From positions 3,121,501 through 3,185,500 of the forward strand of contig NC_018010.1 in the NCBI RefSeq assembly GCF_000265405.1: 64,000 nucleotides of DNA, in the 5' to 3' direction. Positions within the stretch are counted from its first letter, which is position 1. Each line of letters begins with the position of its first letter. Below, piece after piece: positions 27,348 through 35,680 of the stretch. A model generated the notes under the pieces. It was not told the DNA's origin, searched no databases, and worked only from the letters and a program-made list of their open reading frames with translations. The position numbers and the translations under genes were made by a program. Source of the DNA: Belliella baltica DSM 15883. GTDB lineage: Bacteria; Bacteroidota; Bacteroidia; Cytophagales; Cyclobacteriaceae.

Positions 27348-27680
27348 TAAGGGGGGAAGCGAAATAATTACATGCAAAAGTAAGAATGGACCTAGCTGGG
27401 TCCATTTTTTTATTTTCATACAACTCCTAATATTATAAAAACCCTTCATCAATGGTCTGGAATCCAGCTGATCCTCAGTCCCATATTTAGTCATGGGTTA
27501 TTTTTTCTAAAATACCGAAAAAGAGAAAAGAGTTGCTTTGACTGGTAATGTTCCATAAAACATTGCAGATATCAAAAATTACACTTATTTTAACCTGAGT
27601 TTTTAGTGAGACAGGTTGTGATGGGAGTCGTAATAATTCTGGTTCTATTCTGAATATTTGATAGATAATAAGCAAAAATT
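27348..27680. other. Intergenic region between ggt and DUF3784 gene
   Basis: This 333-base stretch contains the ggt terminator (27385-27412). The remainder is AT-rich, with short ORFs in several frames that have no coding character. I see no promoter I could defend and no RNA gene. Confidence 0.4.
27385..27412 (+). terminator. Rho-independent terminator after ggt
   Basis: An inverted repeat AATGGACC/GGTCCATT (27385-27392 with 27399-27406) with a short loop, followed by a run of T residues. It ends the S9 peptidase-ggt transcript. Confidence 0.85.
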
Positions 27681-27983
27681 ATGGATGCATTGATGGCAGG
27701 AGTTCTTTATTTAATTATTGGTTTTGTGGTAAGGATTTTTCCTAATATTATCGCTGGTTATAACAGTTTGTCCCAAAGAAATCAAGAAAGAGCTTCGAAT
27801 AATGGATTACCGTTTTTTGCTTTTGTTCTATTCAGTCTGATGGGTATTTTATGCATTATTTCTTATCCTGTATCCCTCTGGCTCGAAATGCCCAATTTGA
27901 CTTCAGGAGTACAGTTAAGCGTAACATTGGTTGGAGTGGTGATATTTATTGTTTTTGGAAATTTATTAGCAAATCATAGGTGA
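27681..27983 (+). CDS. DUF3784-like small membrane protein
   Basis: A 100-residue protein with three membrane helices (about residues 5-22, 45-66 and 75-95). The first loop has LIIGFVVRIFPNIIAGYNSL, the pattern of DUF3784, a family related to the C-terminus of SdpI immunity-type membrane proteins. The function is unknown. It is monocistronic, and its stop is followed by a repeat-rich convergent intergenic region. Confidence 0.7.
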   Translation: MDALMAGVLYLIIGFVVRIFPNIIAGYNSLSQRNQERASNNGLPFFAFVLFSLMGILCIISYPVSLWLEMPNLTSGVQLSVTLVGVVIFIVFGNLLANHR

Positions 27984-28102
27984 TTTGCAAAGAATGATAA
28001 AATTGGTACCTTCTAACGATTTAAATTGACAGCCCGCTGGTGAAGTAAATTGGCCCCCCGTCAAAAGTTATTTTCACTTGATCTTCTATTTTATATCTAA
28101 TA

Positions 28103-28177
28103 TATTTCTACTTTATTTCCACCCTATTTCTACTAAATTTCCACTCAATACCTACTTTATTTCTACTCTATTTCCTT
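28103..28177. repeat. 11-bp tandem repeat, about seven copies
   Basis: Units start at 28103, 28114, 28125, 28136, 28147, 28158 and 28169, each a variant of TATTTCTACTY (TATTTCCAC, AATTTCCAC and AATACCTAC occur). The period is exactly 11 bases through the whole run, close to one helical turn. It sits between the ends of two convergent genes, 17 bases past the hydrolase stop codon. It is not coding. Confidence 0.75.
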
Positions 28178-28193
28178 TACAATTCAATAAAGG

Positions 28194-29594
28194 TTACTGT
28201 TCCTTAATAAACTTCACCATATCAGAAAGTACTTTTTCATTGAAAGTTTCTTCTATTTTTCCGTATTCATCTACTCCACCTGTTTGAGCGGTTTGAAAAA
28301 GATGGTTTAGATTCTCATAAACTTTGAGTGTAAGCAAGTCAGGCTTGTCTTCAAATAACTCTATTAATCTATTTCCATTTTGACTCGCTGCAACTTGCAA
28401 ATCTTTGGTTCCGAAAGCTGCAAATACTGGAATATCTATATTGTTGATATAATTTTCAGGATTCATTTTTAGGAAATTTACCATCCAAGGTGTCAATTGA
28501 CTTTCATAAGCCTTGCGAAGAGAGGTCATTTGACTTGCCCACATATTTTCTGGTACATACATCTCTTTAAGATTTGCTTCAAAAATTGGCTCTAATGCTG
28601 CTTTCCATTCTTCATCGGACTGACTGTCTATTACTGCTTGATATACTTGCTTATTTTTATTTACTTCAGATTTTACAACTGATTCCGGTAAACCAGAAAC
28701 TCTTGCTAATTCTTCAGTTTGCTTAGTCATCAATTCCTTTATAGGTATTACAGGACCTGCAAGAGAAACTAAAAAACTCAAATCATTTTCTTCCGAACCT
28801 AGCATCCATGAAATCAATCCGCCCTCACTATGTCCAATCACTCCGATTTTTCCCAAATCTACTAATGGATGTTTCTTTAAAAAGTCAATTGCCGACGCAA
28901 CATCATTTTTTAAATCAAAAGTAGTTGCACTGCTAAAATCTCCAGAAGATTCTCCAATTCCTCTTTCATCATAGCGAAGTACAACTATTCCATTTTCTGA
29001 AAGATAATCTGCTATTACCCAAAACGGTTTATGACCTAATATTTCATGGTCTCTCGTATGGGGTCCCGAACCTGTGATCAAAACTACAGCAGGGAATTTT
29101 CCTTCTCCTTTTGGTTTCGTCAATGTACCCATCAATGTGATATTGTCACTTTTATTTTCAAAACTTACTTCCTGAATTTCATAATTGAATGGCGCTTTTG
29201 GAGTTTGTGGTCTTTTGGGCATTTCTTTTTTCTGAATGTCCTCAGGATTTGCTCGCGTAAAATCTAGCGGAAGCTTCATTCCTCCTTGAGAAAAATTTCC
29301 TTTGATTTCATCATTAGTAAGCACACCTTCATAAAATGCATTTCCCATGCTCATCTCAAAACTTACCATCAATTCGTTGGCAAGGACTTTTTTCATGGGT
29401 ATTCCGATCGCATTCTGACTAGGGCTATCCATTTTCCCCGTCCATTCTCCATTTTGTTCCTCAAAATGGACAATTAATGGAAGACTTTGTCCCATCACTT
29501 TCAAATCTCCCTTCCAACTTCCTTTAATGTCTTGTGCGTCAACTTGTGGAACAAAATATAGCAGCATTAAAAAAGAATAAAATAGTGTTTTCAT
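28194..29594 (-). CDS. Exported alpha/beta hydrolase with N-terminal accessory domain
   Basis: A 466-residue protein starting at the ATG at 29594, which gives the signal peptide MKTLFYSFLMLLYFVPQVDA; an in-frame ATG 33 bases upstream would spoil it. Residues of about 20-130 form a beta-rich accessory domain (GSWKGDLKVMGQSLPLIVHF, then GNFSQGGMKLPLDF) common in Bacteroidota exported esterases. The catalytic domain has the nucleophile in GVIGHSEGGLISWML, the oxyanion LITGSGPHTRD and a late His in YENLNHLFQ. It probably acts as a periplasmic esterase or peptidase of the bacterial DLH/S9-like group. Confidence 0.85.
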   Translation of the reverse strand: MKTLFYSFLMLLYFVPQVDAQDIKGSWKGDLKVMGQSLPLIVHFEEQNGEWTGKMDSPSQNAIGIPMKKVLANELMVSFEMSMGNAFYEGVLTNDEIKGNFSQGGMKLPLDFTRANPEDIQKKEMPKRPQTPKAPFNYEIQEVSFENKSDNITLMGTLTKPKGEGKFPAVVLITGSGPHTRDHEILGHKPFWVIADYLSENGIVVLRYDERGIGESSGDFSSATTFDLKNDVASAIDFLKKHPLVDLGKIGVIGHSEGGLISWMLGSEENDLSFLVSLAGPVIPIKELMTKQTEELARVSGLPESVVKSEVNKNKQVYQAVIDSQSDEEWKAALEPIFEANLKEMYVPENMWASQMTSLRKAYESQLTPWMVNFLKMNPENYINNIDIPVFAAFGTKDLQVAASQNGNRLIELFEDKPDLLTLKVYENLNHLFQTAQTGGVDEYGKIEETFNEKVLSDMVKFIKEQ

Positions 29595-29683
29595 ATCTTG
29601 TTTGTTTGAATAACCTAAGTTAATCATTAATCCGAAATAGAATAGTAAAGTGCTTTTTGAAAAAGTTCTTCTATTTTTACTTT

Positions 29684-29902
29684 ATGGATAAAGAGATTTT
29701 GATGGATTTAGTGACCAAGCGGATGCCGTTTGGAAAATATAAAGGAAAACTGCTTTGTGATATCCCTGAACATTATTTGGTTTGGATGCATGGACAAGGT
29801 TTTCCTGAAGGTAAATTGGGAATGTGGCTACATACACTTTATGAAATCAGGTTGAATGGTCTTGAAGACATTCTTCATCAACTCAAAAAAATCTCAAAAT
29901 AA
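29684..29902 (+). CDS. DUF3820 family protein
   Basis: A 72-residue protein starting at the ATG at 29684. It has the family motif MPFGKYKGKLLCDIPEHYLV and a conserved W at YLVWM, followed by LHTLYEIRLNGL. An upstream TTG (29657) would add an aromatic-rich leader unlike the family, so the ATG was preferred. DUF3820 proteins are small, often linked to 3'-5' exonuclease domains, and of unknown function. Confidence 0.8.
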   Translation: MDKEILMDLVTKRMPFGKYKGKLLCDIPEHYLVWMHGQGFPEGKLGMWLHTLYEIRLNGLEDILHQLKKISK

Positions 29903-29956
29903 AAGCCCAATCTACAGAGACCAGGCTTTTAAATTTATAAATAGATCATTTGAATT

Positions 29957-31129
29957 TTATCTTACAATTATCGGATCTGGATTTCCATCAGGATCATTTT
30001 TCACAAAGCCATCTGTGCTCGGATTTCCCCACATCAATACTCCAGCAGCATGTGGAGCTGCCATTGATGTTCCACTAATCGCTCTGTAACCGCTTCTGAT
30101 CCATGTAGAGTTGATACTTACTCCTGGCGCACAATAATCAACCGGTGGATTTCCAAAATTTGAGAAAGATGCCCAGGTATCTGTATTATTCATCGCAGAG
30201 ATTGTGAAAATATTTGGTCCATTTGCACGAGCAGGAGAAAAATTATTCGCATTTGCTCCTGAATTTCCTGAGGCCACCACAAATTTAACTCCATTGTTAG
30301 CGGCAGCAATTACAGCATTATCCAAAGCTGTCGAAGCTCCACCACCTAAACTCATATTTGCTACATCGCCATTACTTGCATTTGCCGCCACAAAATCAAC
30401 GCCAGCAATTACTCCAGCATTTGAGCCAGAACCTCTTGAATCCAATACTTTGATTGGCACAACAACCGCACCTGCTGCAACACCTACAACCCCGAAATCA
30501 TTATCAATTGCTGCAATCGTACCAGCTACGTGTGTTCCATGACCATTTCCATCGTCAAAACCAGCATCTTTACCTTTAATAAATGCCGAAAAACCATTGT
30601 TTTGATCTACATTCAAGTCAGGATGATTCAATTGAATGCCGGTATCAATAACCCATGCTTTTTTAGATCCTGTAAATGACTGACCACCACCAACTCTAGT
30701 AATTCCATAAGGGATGGTTTGAGATGGAGAAGTACTTCCTCCTCCTCCATTACCACCACCAGGTCTGCCCTGTGAAATGGTAACAATTTGATCTGCTTCA
30801 ATATAAGCTATCGCTGGGTCTTGAGACAAAGCAGAAAATTCAGAATCTGAAAGTTTAACTGCAAAACCATCAAGCGCAGATCCAAAAGCGTATTCTAATT
30901 TATCAGAAGAAATTTTATACTTCATTAAAAGTGATTCTGCATTTTTTCTTGCAAAAGCATTAACGTCAGCATAACTCCCATCCTTTCTGAAATTAATAGA
31001 ACTTGGATTTAATACTACAATATAACTTCCAGGAATGATCGTTCCTCTTTGGCTTTCGAGCCTTTCAAAATCGCTCTCTAATACAGGCTCTTCAATATTG
31101 TCCTGACAAGAAATTGCAACAACTGCCAA
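29957..31129 (-). CDS. S8 (subtilisin-like) serine protease, start region irregular
   Basis: At least 390 residues. An inhibitor I9-type propeptide (GSYIVVLNPSS to IAYIEADQIVTIS) precedes the catalytic domain. The Asp is in AWVIDTGIQLNHPD, the His in NGHGTHVAGTIAA and the Ser in ISGTSMAAPHAAGV, the normal order. The protein ends soon after the catalytic domain. The open frame begins at a weak TTG (31129), although the codons upstream read as the missing signal peptide (IYRFIGKSTGTAVLALAVV), giving a lipobox AISC. The ATG just before that (31178-31180) is followed at once by TAA and an A-run. It is either a slipped start or a recently broken lipoprotein signal. Confidence 0.85.
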   Translation of the reverse strand: MAVVAISCQDNIEEPVLESDFERLESQRGTIIPGSYIVVLNPSSINFRKDGSYADVNAFARKNAESLLMKYKISSDKLEYAFGSALDGFAVKLSDSEFSALSQDPAIAYIEADQIVTISQGRPGGGNGGGGSTSPSQTIPYGITRVGGGQSFTGSKKAWVIDTGIQLNHPDLNVDQNNGFSAFIKGKDAGFDDGNGHGTHVAGTIAAIDNDFGVVGVAAGAVVVPIKVLDSRGSGSNAGVIAGVDFVAANASNGDVANMSLGGGASTALDNAVIAAANNGVKFVVASGNSGANANNFSPARANGPNIFTISAMNNTDTWASFSNFGNPPVDYCAPGVSINSTWIRSGYRAISGTSMAAPHAAGVLMWGNPSTDGFVKNDPDGNPDPIIVR

Positions 31130-31464
31130 AGCTAATACTGCTGTACCAGTGCTCTTCCCAATAAATCTGTAGATTTTTTTTTACATAATTAATTAAGGGT
31201 TATAGTTTAAATTTTTGTCCAAATTAAATTTTGAACGATGTAATCAAATCAAAAAAAATTAATTAAACAAAATATTTGATCATAATTTTCTTCTAAATCA
31301 AATTTTAAATTTATAAAATATTTGAAGAAGGATTATTTTATCTTGTTTCAGGCACTTTCTCACAATTTCATGCATTTGATTATTTTATTTTAAATAAAAA
31401 AATTAAATGCAACTTTGTTTCATTTAATTAGCGTTTTTTTAATTCATCTCTGTATTTTTGCAAC
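31130..31464. other. AT-rich intergenic region between protease and TonB receptor
   Basis: A divergent spacer of about 335 bases, extremely AT-rich. The first 50 bases still encode the lost signal peptide of the S8 protease on the minus strand. Near the right edge is the receptor promoter. Nothing else is recognisable; there is no RNA gene and no clear Fur/Zur box by eye. Confidence 0.4.
31453..31460 (+). promoter_or_regulatory. -7 promoter element of the TonB receptor
   Basis: TATTTTTG matches the Bacteroidota -7 consensus TAnnTTTG. With transcription starting 5-8 bases downstream, the ATG at 31465 would be at or before the RNA start, so the ATG at 31477 is the better translation start. The -33 box is not clear. 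Confidence 0.45.
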
Positions 31465-31476
31465 ATGGTTACATTT

Positions 31477-33777
31477 ATGAAATACATTCTACTACTCTAT
31501 TTTCTTCTACTTGGTCAAATTGTGAATGCACAAGAAAAAAGTTGTATCCTCACCATTCGAGGTAAAATCTCACACGAAGAAAATAATGAGCCGATAGAAG
31601 CCGCTTATGTGTGGATAATGGAATTGGGTACTGGTGCTATTTCTGATCTGAATGGGAATTTTAGAATCAATGACATTTGTCCAGGCACATACAAATTAAA
31701 GATTTCTTATTTAGGTCATGCGGATATAATAGAGAAAATAGAAATCAAAGCAAATTCAAACTTCACTTTCAGATTACATGCAGAAGATATCAACTTGGAA
31801 GGAGTAGAAATTCATGGTCACCAAGATGCAATTATTACAACTACCTCTGTTAATTCTTTGAGAGGTGATGAACTGAAATATGCAAGGGGTGAAAGTTTGG
31901 GAAATTCACTGAGAAGGATTCCAGGAGTCAATACATATTCAACTGGCTCAAATATCTCCAAACCAGTTATTCATGGATTGCATAGCAATAGAATCATGAT
32001 TCTTAATAATGGGATTAGACTAGAAGGGCAGCAATGGGGTTCAGAACATGCTCCTGAATTAGACCCTTTTATTGCTAAAGAAATCGCTGTGGTAAAAGGT
32101 GCCGAAACAGTCAGGTTTGGGCCTGAGGCTATGGGTGGAATTATCATTGTGAACCCATCTCCTCTTCCTGTAAAAGCTGAAAAAAGTGGTGAAATAGATT
32201 TAATTGGTTCTACCAACGGTAGAGGAATTAATGGTGCGGCATCCTTTTCAGGTGGATCAGAGAAAATCAAAGGTTTAGGATATAGGCTCCAAGGCTCTTC
32301 AAAATATCAGGGAAATATTCAATCTCCGGATTATTTCCAAGGTAATACTGGTGTCAGAGAACTTAATTTTTCTGGAGCAATAGGCTACAGTTCTCAAAAA
32401 TTGGGAACTGAATTGTATTTCAGTCATTATCAAACTACCATCGGTATTTTGAGAGATGCTCATACGGGTAATTTAAGCGATTTGGAAGCAATCATTCAAA
32501 ATGGACGGCCTTTCTCTGAATCTGAATTCACCTATAAAATCAACAATCCAAAACAGGTTGTTGCACATCAGTTAGTGAAGCTCAAAAGCCATTATCACTT
32601 GAATAATGGTGCTAAATTAAATCTCCAATATGGTTTTCAGAGAAATCAACGACAAGAATTTGATAGAAGAAGAGGTGAAGCGAATTCCAGACCTTCTTTG
32701 GATCTTGAGCTTTTTACAAATTCACTTGATTTTAGCTTTACCCATGTGACAAGAAAAAATTGGAATGGTTCTGTGGGTTTGAACTTGATTCAACAAGCTA
32801 ATTCAAATATTCCTGGAACTGGTGTAGTACCTCTTATTCCAAATTATGATATGATCAATGCTGGAATCTTTGCCATAGAGAAGTTTACTAGTGGTTCCTT
32901 AGAACTTGAAGGTGGCTTAAGGTATGACTACCGGTATGTAAAAGCTGCGCGATTCAATGATGGGGATTTGGAAGAAAGAGATTTTACTTTCACAAACTTC
33001 TCTGCATTTCTTGGTGGTGTATATGCTTTGAGCAGAACTTTAACTATCAATACAAATTTTGGAACAGCCTGGAGACCTCCAAATATCAATGAGCAATTTA
33101 GTCAAGGATTGCGGCAAGGAGTCGCTGCAATAGAAATTGGAAATCCTGATTTTATCAGCGAGCAATCTTACAAATGGGTTAATACATTGAATTACAGTGG
33201 CAAAATTTTAAAAATTGAACTTACCGGCTACGCCAATAGGATAAATAATTATATCTACCTTAATCCAACAGAACAACAGTTTGTCTCACTTAGAGGAAGC
33301 TTCAATGTCTTTGAATATCAACAAACTGATGCTTTCCTTTGGGGTTTTGACCTAAATTCAAATTATGAAATTAACTCTCATTTCGAAGTTTTCACAAGGG
33401 GGTCGATCGTCAGAGCAAAAAACATTATAGATAATAATTATTTGCCTTTCATTCCATCAGATAGGCTTGAAACTGGACTTTCTTTTAAATTCCTTCAAGG
33501 AAAAAGCAGTTCATTTTCAAAAATATTCTTATCCAATCTCCTTGTAGCAAAACAAACCAGAGAGCCCGACTTTGATTTTGCAGCTGCGCCTGAAGGTTAT
33601 AGCCTTTGGAATTTGGGTATTCAAACTCCAGTAAAAGTTGGCAAAAACCCGCTGAGCATAGGTCTTCATGTCAATAATGTATTGAATATTTCTTACAAAG
33701 ATTATATGAATAGATTCAGGTATTACACTCACGAGATGGGAAGAAATATTCTCTTTAAGCTCAACTATGAATTTTAA
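31477..33777 (+). CDS. TonB-dependent receptor, probably metal-related
   Basis: About 766 residues. The signal peptide ends IVNAQ. A carboxypeptidase-regulatory-like domain (GKISHEENNEPIEAAYVWI to YLGHADIIEKIEI) is followed by a plug with LGNSLRRIPGVNTYSTGSN and the unusual HGLHSNRIMILNNGIRLEGQ stretch, then WGSEHAPELDPF. The barrel ends YTHEMGRNILFKLNYEF with a terminal Phe. The start at 31477 was chosen over 31465 because of the promoter position. The plug sequence with E-H-A-x-E-x-D resembles ZnuD-like zinc receptors. The acidic and His-rich lipoproteins downstream support metal (zinc or copper) uptake, by inference. Confidence 0.88.
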   Translation: MKYILLLYFLLLGQIVNAQEKSCILTIRGKISHEENNEPIEAAYVWIMELGTGAISDLNGNFRINDICPGTYKLKISYLGHADIIEKIEIKANSNFTFRLHAEDINLEGVEIHGHQDAIITTTSVNSLRGDELKYARGESLGNSLRRIPGVNTYSTGSNISKPVIHGLHSNRIMILNNGIRLEGQQWGSEHAPELDPFIAKEIAVVKGAETVRFGPEAMGGIIIVNPSPLPVKAEKSGEIDLIGSTNGRGINGAASFSGGSEKIKGLGYRLQGSSKYQGNIQSPDYFQGNTGVRELNFSGAIGYSSQKLGTELYFSHYQTTIGILRDAHTGNLSDLEAIIQNGRPFSESEFTYKINNPKQVVAHQLVKLKSHYHLNNGAKLNLQYGFQRNQRQEFDRRRGEANSRPSLDLELFTNSLDFSFTHVTRKNWNGSVGLNLIQQANSNIPGTGVVPLIPNYDMINAGIFAIEKFTSGSLELEGGLRYDYRYVKAARFNDGDLEERDFTFTNFSAFLGGVYALSRTLTINTNFGTAWRPPNINEQFSQGLRQGVAAIEIGNPDFISEQSYKWVNTLNYSGKILKIELTGYANRINNYIYLNPTEQQFVSLRGSFNVFEYQQTDAFLWGFDLNSNYEINSHFEVFTRGSIVRAKNIIDNNYLPFIPSDRLETGLSFKFLQGKSSSFSKIFLSNLLVAKQTREPDFDFAAAPEGYSLWNLGIQTPVKVGKNPLSIGLHVNNVLNISYKDYMNRFRYYTHEMGRNILFKLNYEF

Positions 33778-33805
33778 CCAATTATTAATATTAACAGTAA
33801 AAGCA

Positions 33806-34423
33806 ATGAAAATCAATCACGCAATCAAAAACTCAATCAAAGCTTTCCTTTTGCCAGTATTACTAGGACTCACCTTCGCTTGTACCAGTGAAGAACCTAC
33901 TCTAGAAAATGAAGAAGAGTTGATTACAGATGTAACTTTAAAATTCACACAAGTAGATCAAACAGGTGTAGCATTAGCCGCAACTTTTGAAGTAGTTGCT
34001 AGTGATACGGAAGGACTCGAACTTGGTGGAAGCCCTACAATTGGAACCATTAATTTGAGTCCTGGATTAAGATATCTTGTTGAAGTTGAATTATTCAATA
34101 GCCTTGAAAATGAAAATATTACTGAAGAGATAGAGGAAGAAGATGATGAGCATCAGTTTTATTTCTTAGGATCAGCTTTTGTTGACACTCCTATTTTAAC
34201 TTATGTCTATGATGATGCCGACGGTGATGGAAACCCAATTGGTTTAAGAGGGTATGTCACAGTTGCACAAATACCAGTAATGAACAATGGTCAATTTAGA
34301 TTGGTATTGAGACACGATTTAAATAAAAACTTCACTGGAGCTAATAATCCAAACTTCGTTGATTTTGTAAATGCTGGCGGAGAAACGGATTTAGATATCA
34401 TTTTCCCTGTTATAGTCAACTAA
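33806..34423 (+). CDS. Acidic lipoprotein partner of the TonB receptor
   Basis: A 205-residue protein from the ATG at 33806, preferred over an in-frame ATG at 33767 that lies in the receptor gene. The signal ends with the lipobox LTFAC. The mature part is acidic, with EEIEEEDDEHQFYFLG, then DDADGDGNPIGLRGYV and the conserved end NAGGETDLDIIFPV. This pattern recurs in Bacteroidota lipoproteins encoded next to TonB receptors. The Glu/Asp/His run could bind a metal. It probably hands the ligand to the receptor on the cell surface. Confidence 0.75.
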   Translation: MKINHAIKNSIKAFLLPVLLGLTFACTSEEPTLENEEELITDVTLKFTQVDQTGVALAATFEVVASDTEGLELGGSPTIGTINLSPGLRYLVEVELFNSLENENITEEIEEEDDEHQFYFLGSAFVDTPILTYVYDDADGDGNPIGLRGYVTVAQIPVMNNGQFRLVLRHDLNKNFTGANNPNFVDFVNAGGETDLDIIFPVIVN

Positions 34424-34448
34424 ACAAAGATTACTTTTTAGAATTTTA

Positions 34449-34483
34449 AAAAGACTGCCTATTTAATAGCGCAGTCTTTTTTT
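34449..34483 (+). terminator. Rho-independent terminator
   Basis: The arms AAAGACTGC (34450-34458) and GCAGTCTTT (34471-34479) are followed by a T-run. It closes the receptor-lipoprotein transcript before the His-rich lipoprotein gene. Confidence 0.85.
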
Positions 34484-34518
34484 ATATATTTGAGTTATAA
34501 ATCAACTCAAAATAAAAC

Positions 34519-34950
34519 ATGTTTAAGCTTATCCAATATTCATTTCTATTTGCTGTGATTCTATTTTCATGCGATGGTAAATCTTCACATGAACATGAAG
34601 AAGTTACTGACGAAAACTTAATTTCTGCTCACGAAATCCTTGAAAAATCACTCGACATTCGCGAAGAATTATTGGAAGTAGAAAAACAATTGAAGGATGC
34701 AAGTATTGATTATATAGAGTTGAAAGAAGCCTTGAAAACTTGGGATAAAGACATCAGTGAAGTCCCTGGATTTGATCATTCACATGACGATGAAATACAG
34801 CGAAAATACCATATTCATAATACAATGAAGGAATTTTCTCCCGAAGAACATAAACTTTTCCAAGAAGTAATGTTTAGCGAAATTGAAGAAATCTCCATCA
34901 GAATGAAAAGATTGATGGCTCCTGAGGTGATGAATCAAGAGAATACCTAA
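34519..34950 (+). CDS. His-rich helical lipoprotein
   Basis: A 143-residue protein with the signal and lipobox LFSCDGKSS (Cys at about residue 19). Two histidine/acid clusters are seen: SSHEHEEVTDE after the lipid anchor, and FDHSHDDEIQRKYHIHN at about residues 91-107. The rest is helical and acidic. This composition suggests binding of a transition metal such as zinc or copper. It follows the TonB receptor and acidic lipoprotein and is separated by a terminator, so it may have its own promoter within 34484-34518. Confidence 0.65.
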   Translation: MFKLIQYSFLFAVILFSCDGKSSHEHEEVTDENLISAHEILEKSLDIREELLEVEKQLKDASIDYIELKEALKTWDKDISEVPGFDHSHDDEIQRKYHIHNTMKEFSPEEHKLFQEVMFSEIEEISIRMKRLMAPEVMNQENT

Positions 34951-34962
34951 AATTCTGTTCAA

Positions 34963-35001
34963 CAAAAAAGCCCTTTCAATAAGTTGAGAGGGCTTTTTTG
35001 T
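34963..35001. terminator. Bidirectional terminator
   Basis: AAAAAAGCCCT (34964-34974) pairs with AGGGCTTTTTT (34989-34999). The A-run and T-run allow use by both the His-rich lipoprotein gene and the convergent lipoprotein gene at 35023. Confidence 0.85.
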
Positions 35002-35022
35002 GCTTATGTTTACCTTAAAGAT

Positions 35023-35538
35023 TTAAAAGCTTGGTAAGCAAATAGAAATTTCATCTTTTTTAAATTCTGCATTTTCTTCAGCATTTATCCCAACATTGCC
35101 GACTGCAAGAATTACTGAATAATCTGGGCCACTTTCAGCCAAATGAACCTTGATATGTCCATCAAAACTTTTGAATGCTTCAAATGTCAGTGTTTCACCA
35201 TTTGAAAGAGTTTGTAAAACTGTACTGCTTTTTAAAGTACGGATATCAATTGGCTCTAACATAAAGGCCATTGGAGAATTCTCTTCATCATATGAGCCAA
35301 AATGCAAATGTGCAGGAAAAAAGTAAGCTTCATTGTCTTTCTCTCCTTGAAGTTCAATTTCCAAGATCAATTCACCTCCAAAAGCTTCTTTGACTATGAG
35401 CTTTCCTGAATAATTGAAATCTGATGCTTGATAAAGCGTATAGGCTAGTTCGTTACCTGTATAAATTGGATCTCCTTTATCATCTTCACAAGACATGATT
35501 AAGAAGAAAATGATTAGAGAATACAGTAACTTTTTCAT
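35023..35538 (-). CDS. Lipoprotein with possible CHRD-like fold
   Basis: A 171-residue protein with the signal MKKLLYSLIIFFLIMSC and Cys at residue 17. The mature part is beta-rich. It includes YFFPAHLHFGSYDEENSP and GHIKVHLAESG, where paired His residues fall in strand positions as in CHRD-type domains that may bind metal. There is a single late Cys in SICLPSF. The function is unknown. It is convergent with the His-rich lipoprotein gene. Confidence 0.6.
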   Translation of the reverse strand: MKKLLYSLIIFFLIMSCEDDKGDPIYTGNELAYTLYQASDFNYSGKLIVKEAFGGELILEIELQGEKDNEAYFFPAHLHFGSYDEENSPMAFMLEPIDIRTLKSSTVLQTLSNGETLTFEAFKSFDGHIKVHLAESGPDYSVILAVGNVGINAEENAEFKKDEISICLPSF

Positions 35539-35680
35539 AGGATTGATGTTTCTAAGTCAATAACGGGATTAATTCTAAAATAGTTAATTTAAGATTTTAA
35601 AAATATAGAATTTATCTTTTCGATATTGTAAATAAAATCACACAATTCATCAGCCTGAAAATTTAATTCTCACTTCTTTT

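Noticed and set aside
28103..28177. 11-bp repeats as a CRISPR or attC array
   Set aside because: The units are contiguous without spacers and are not palindromic.
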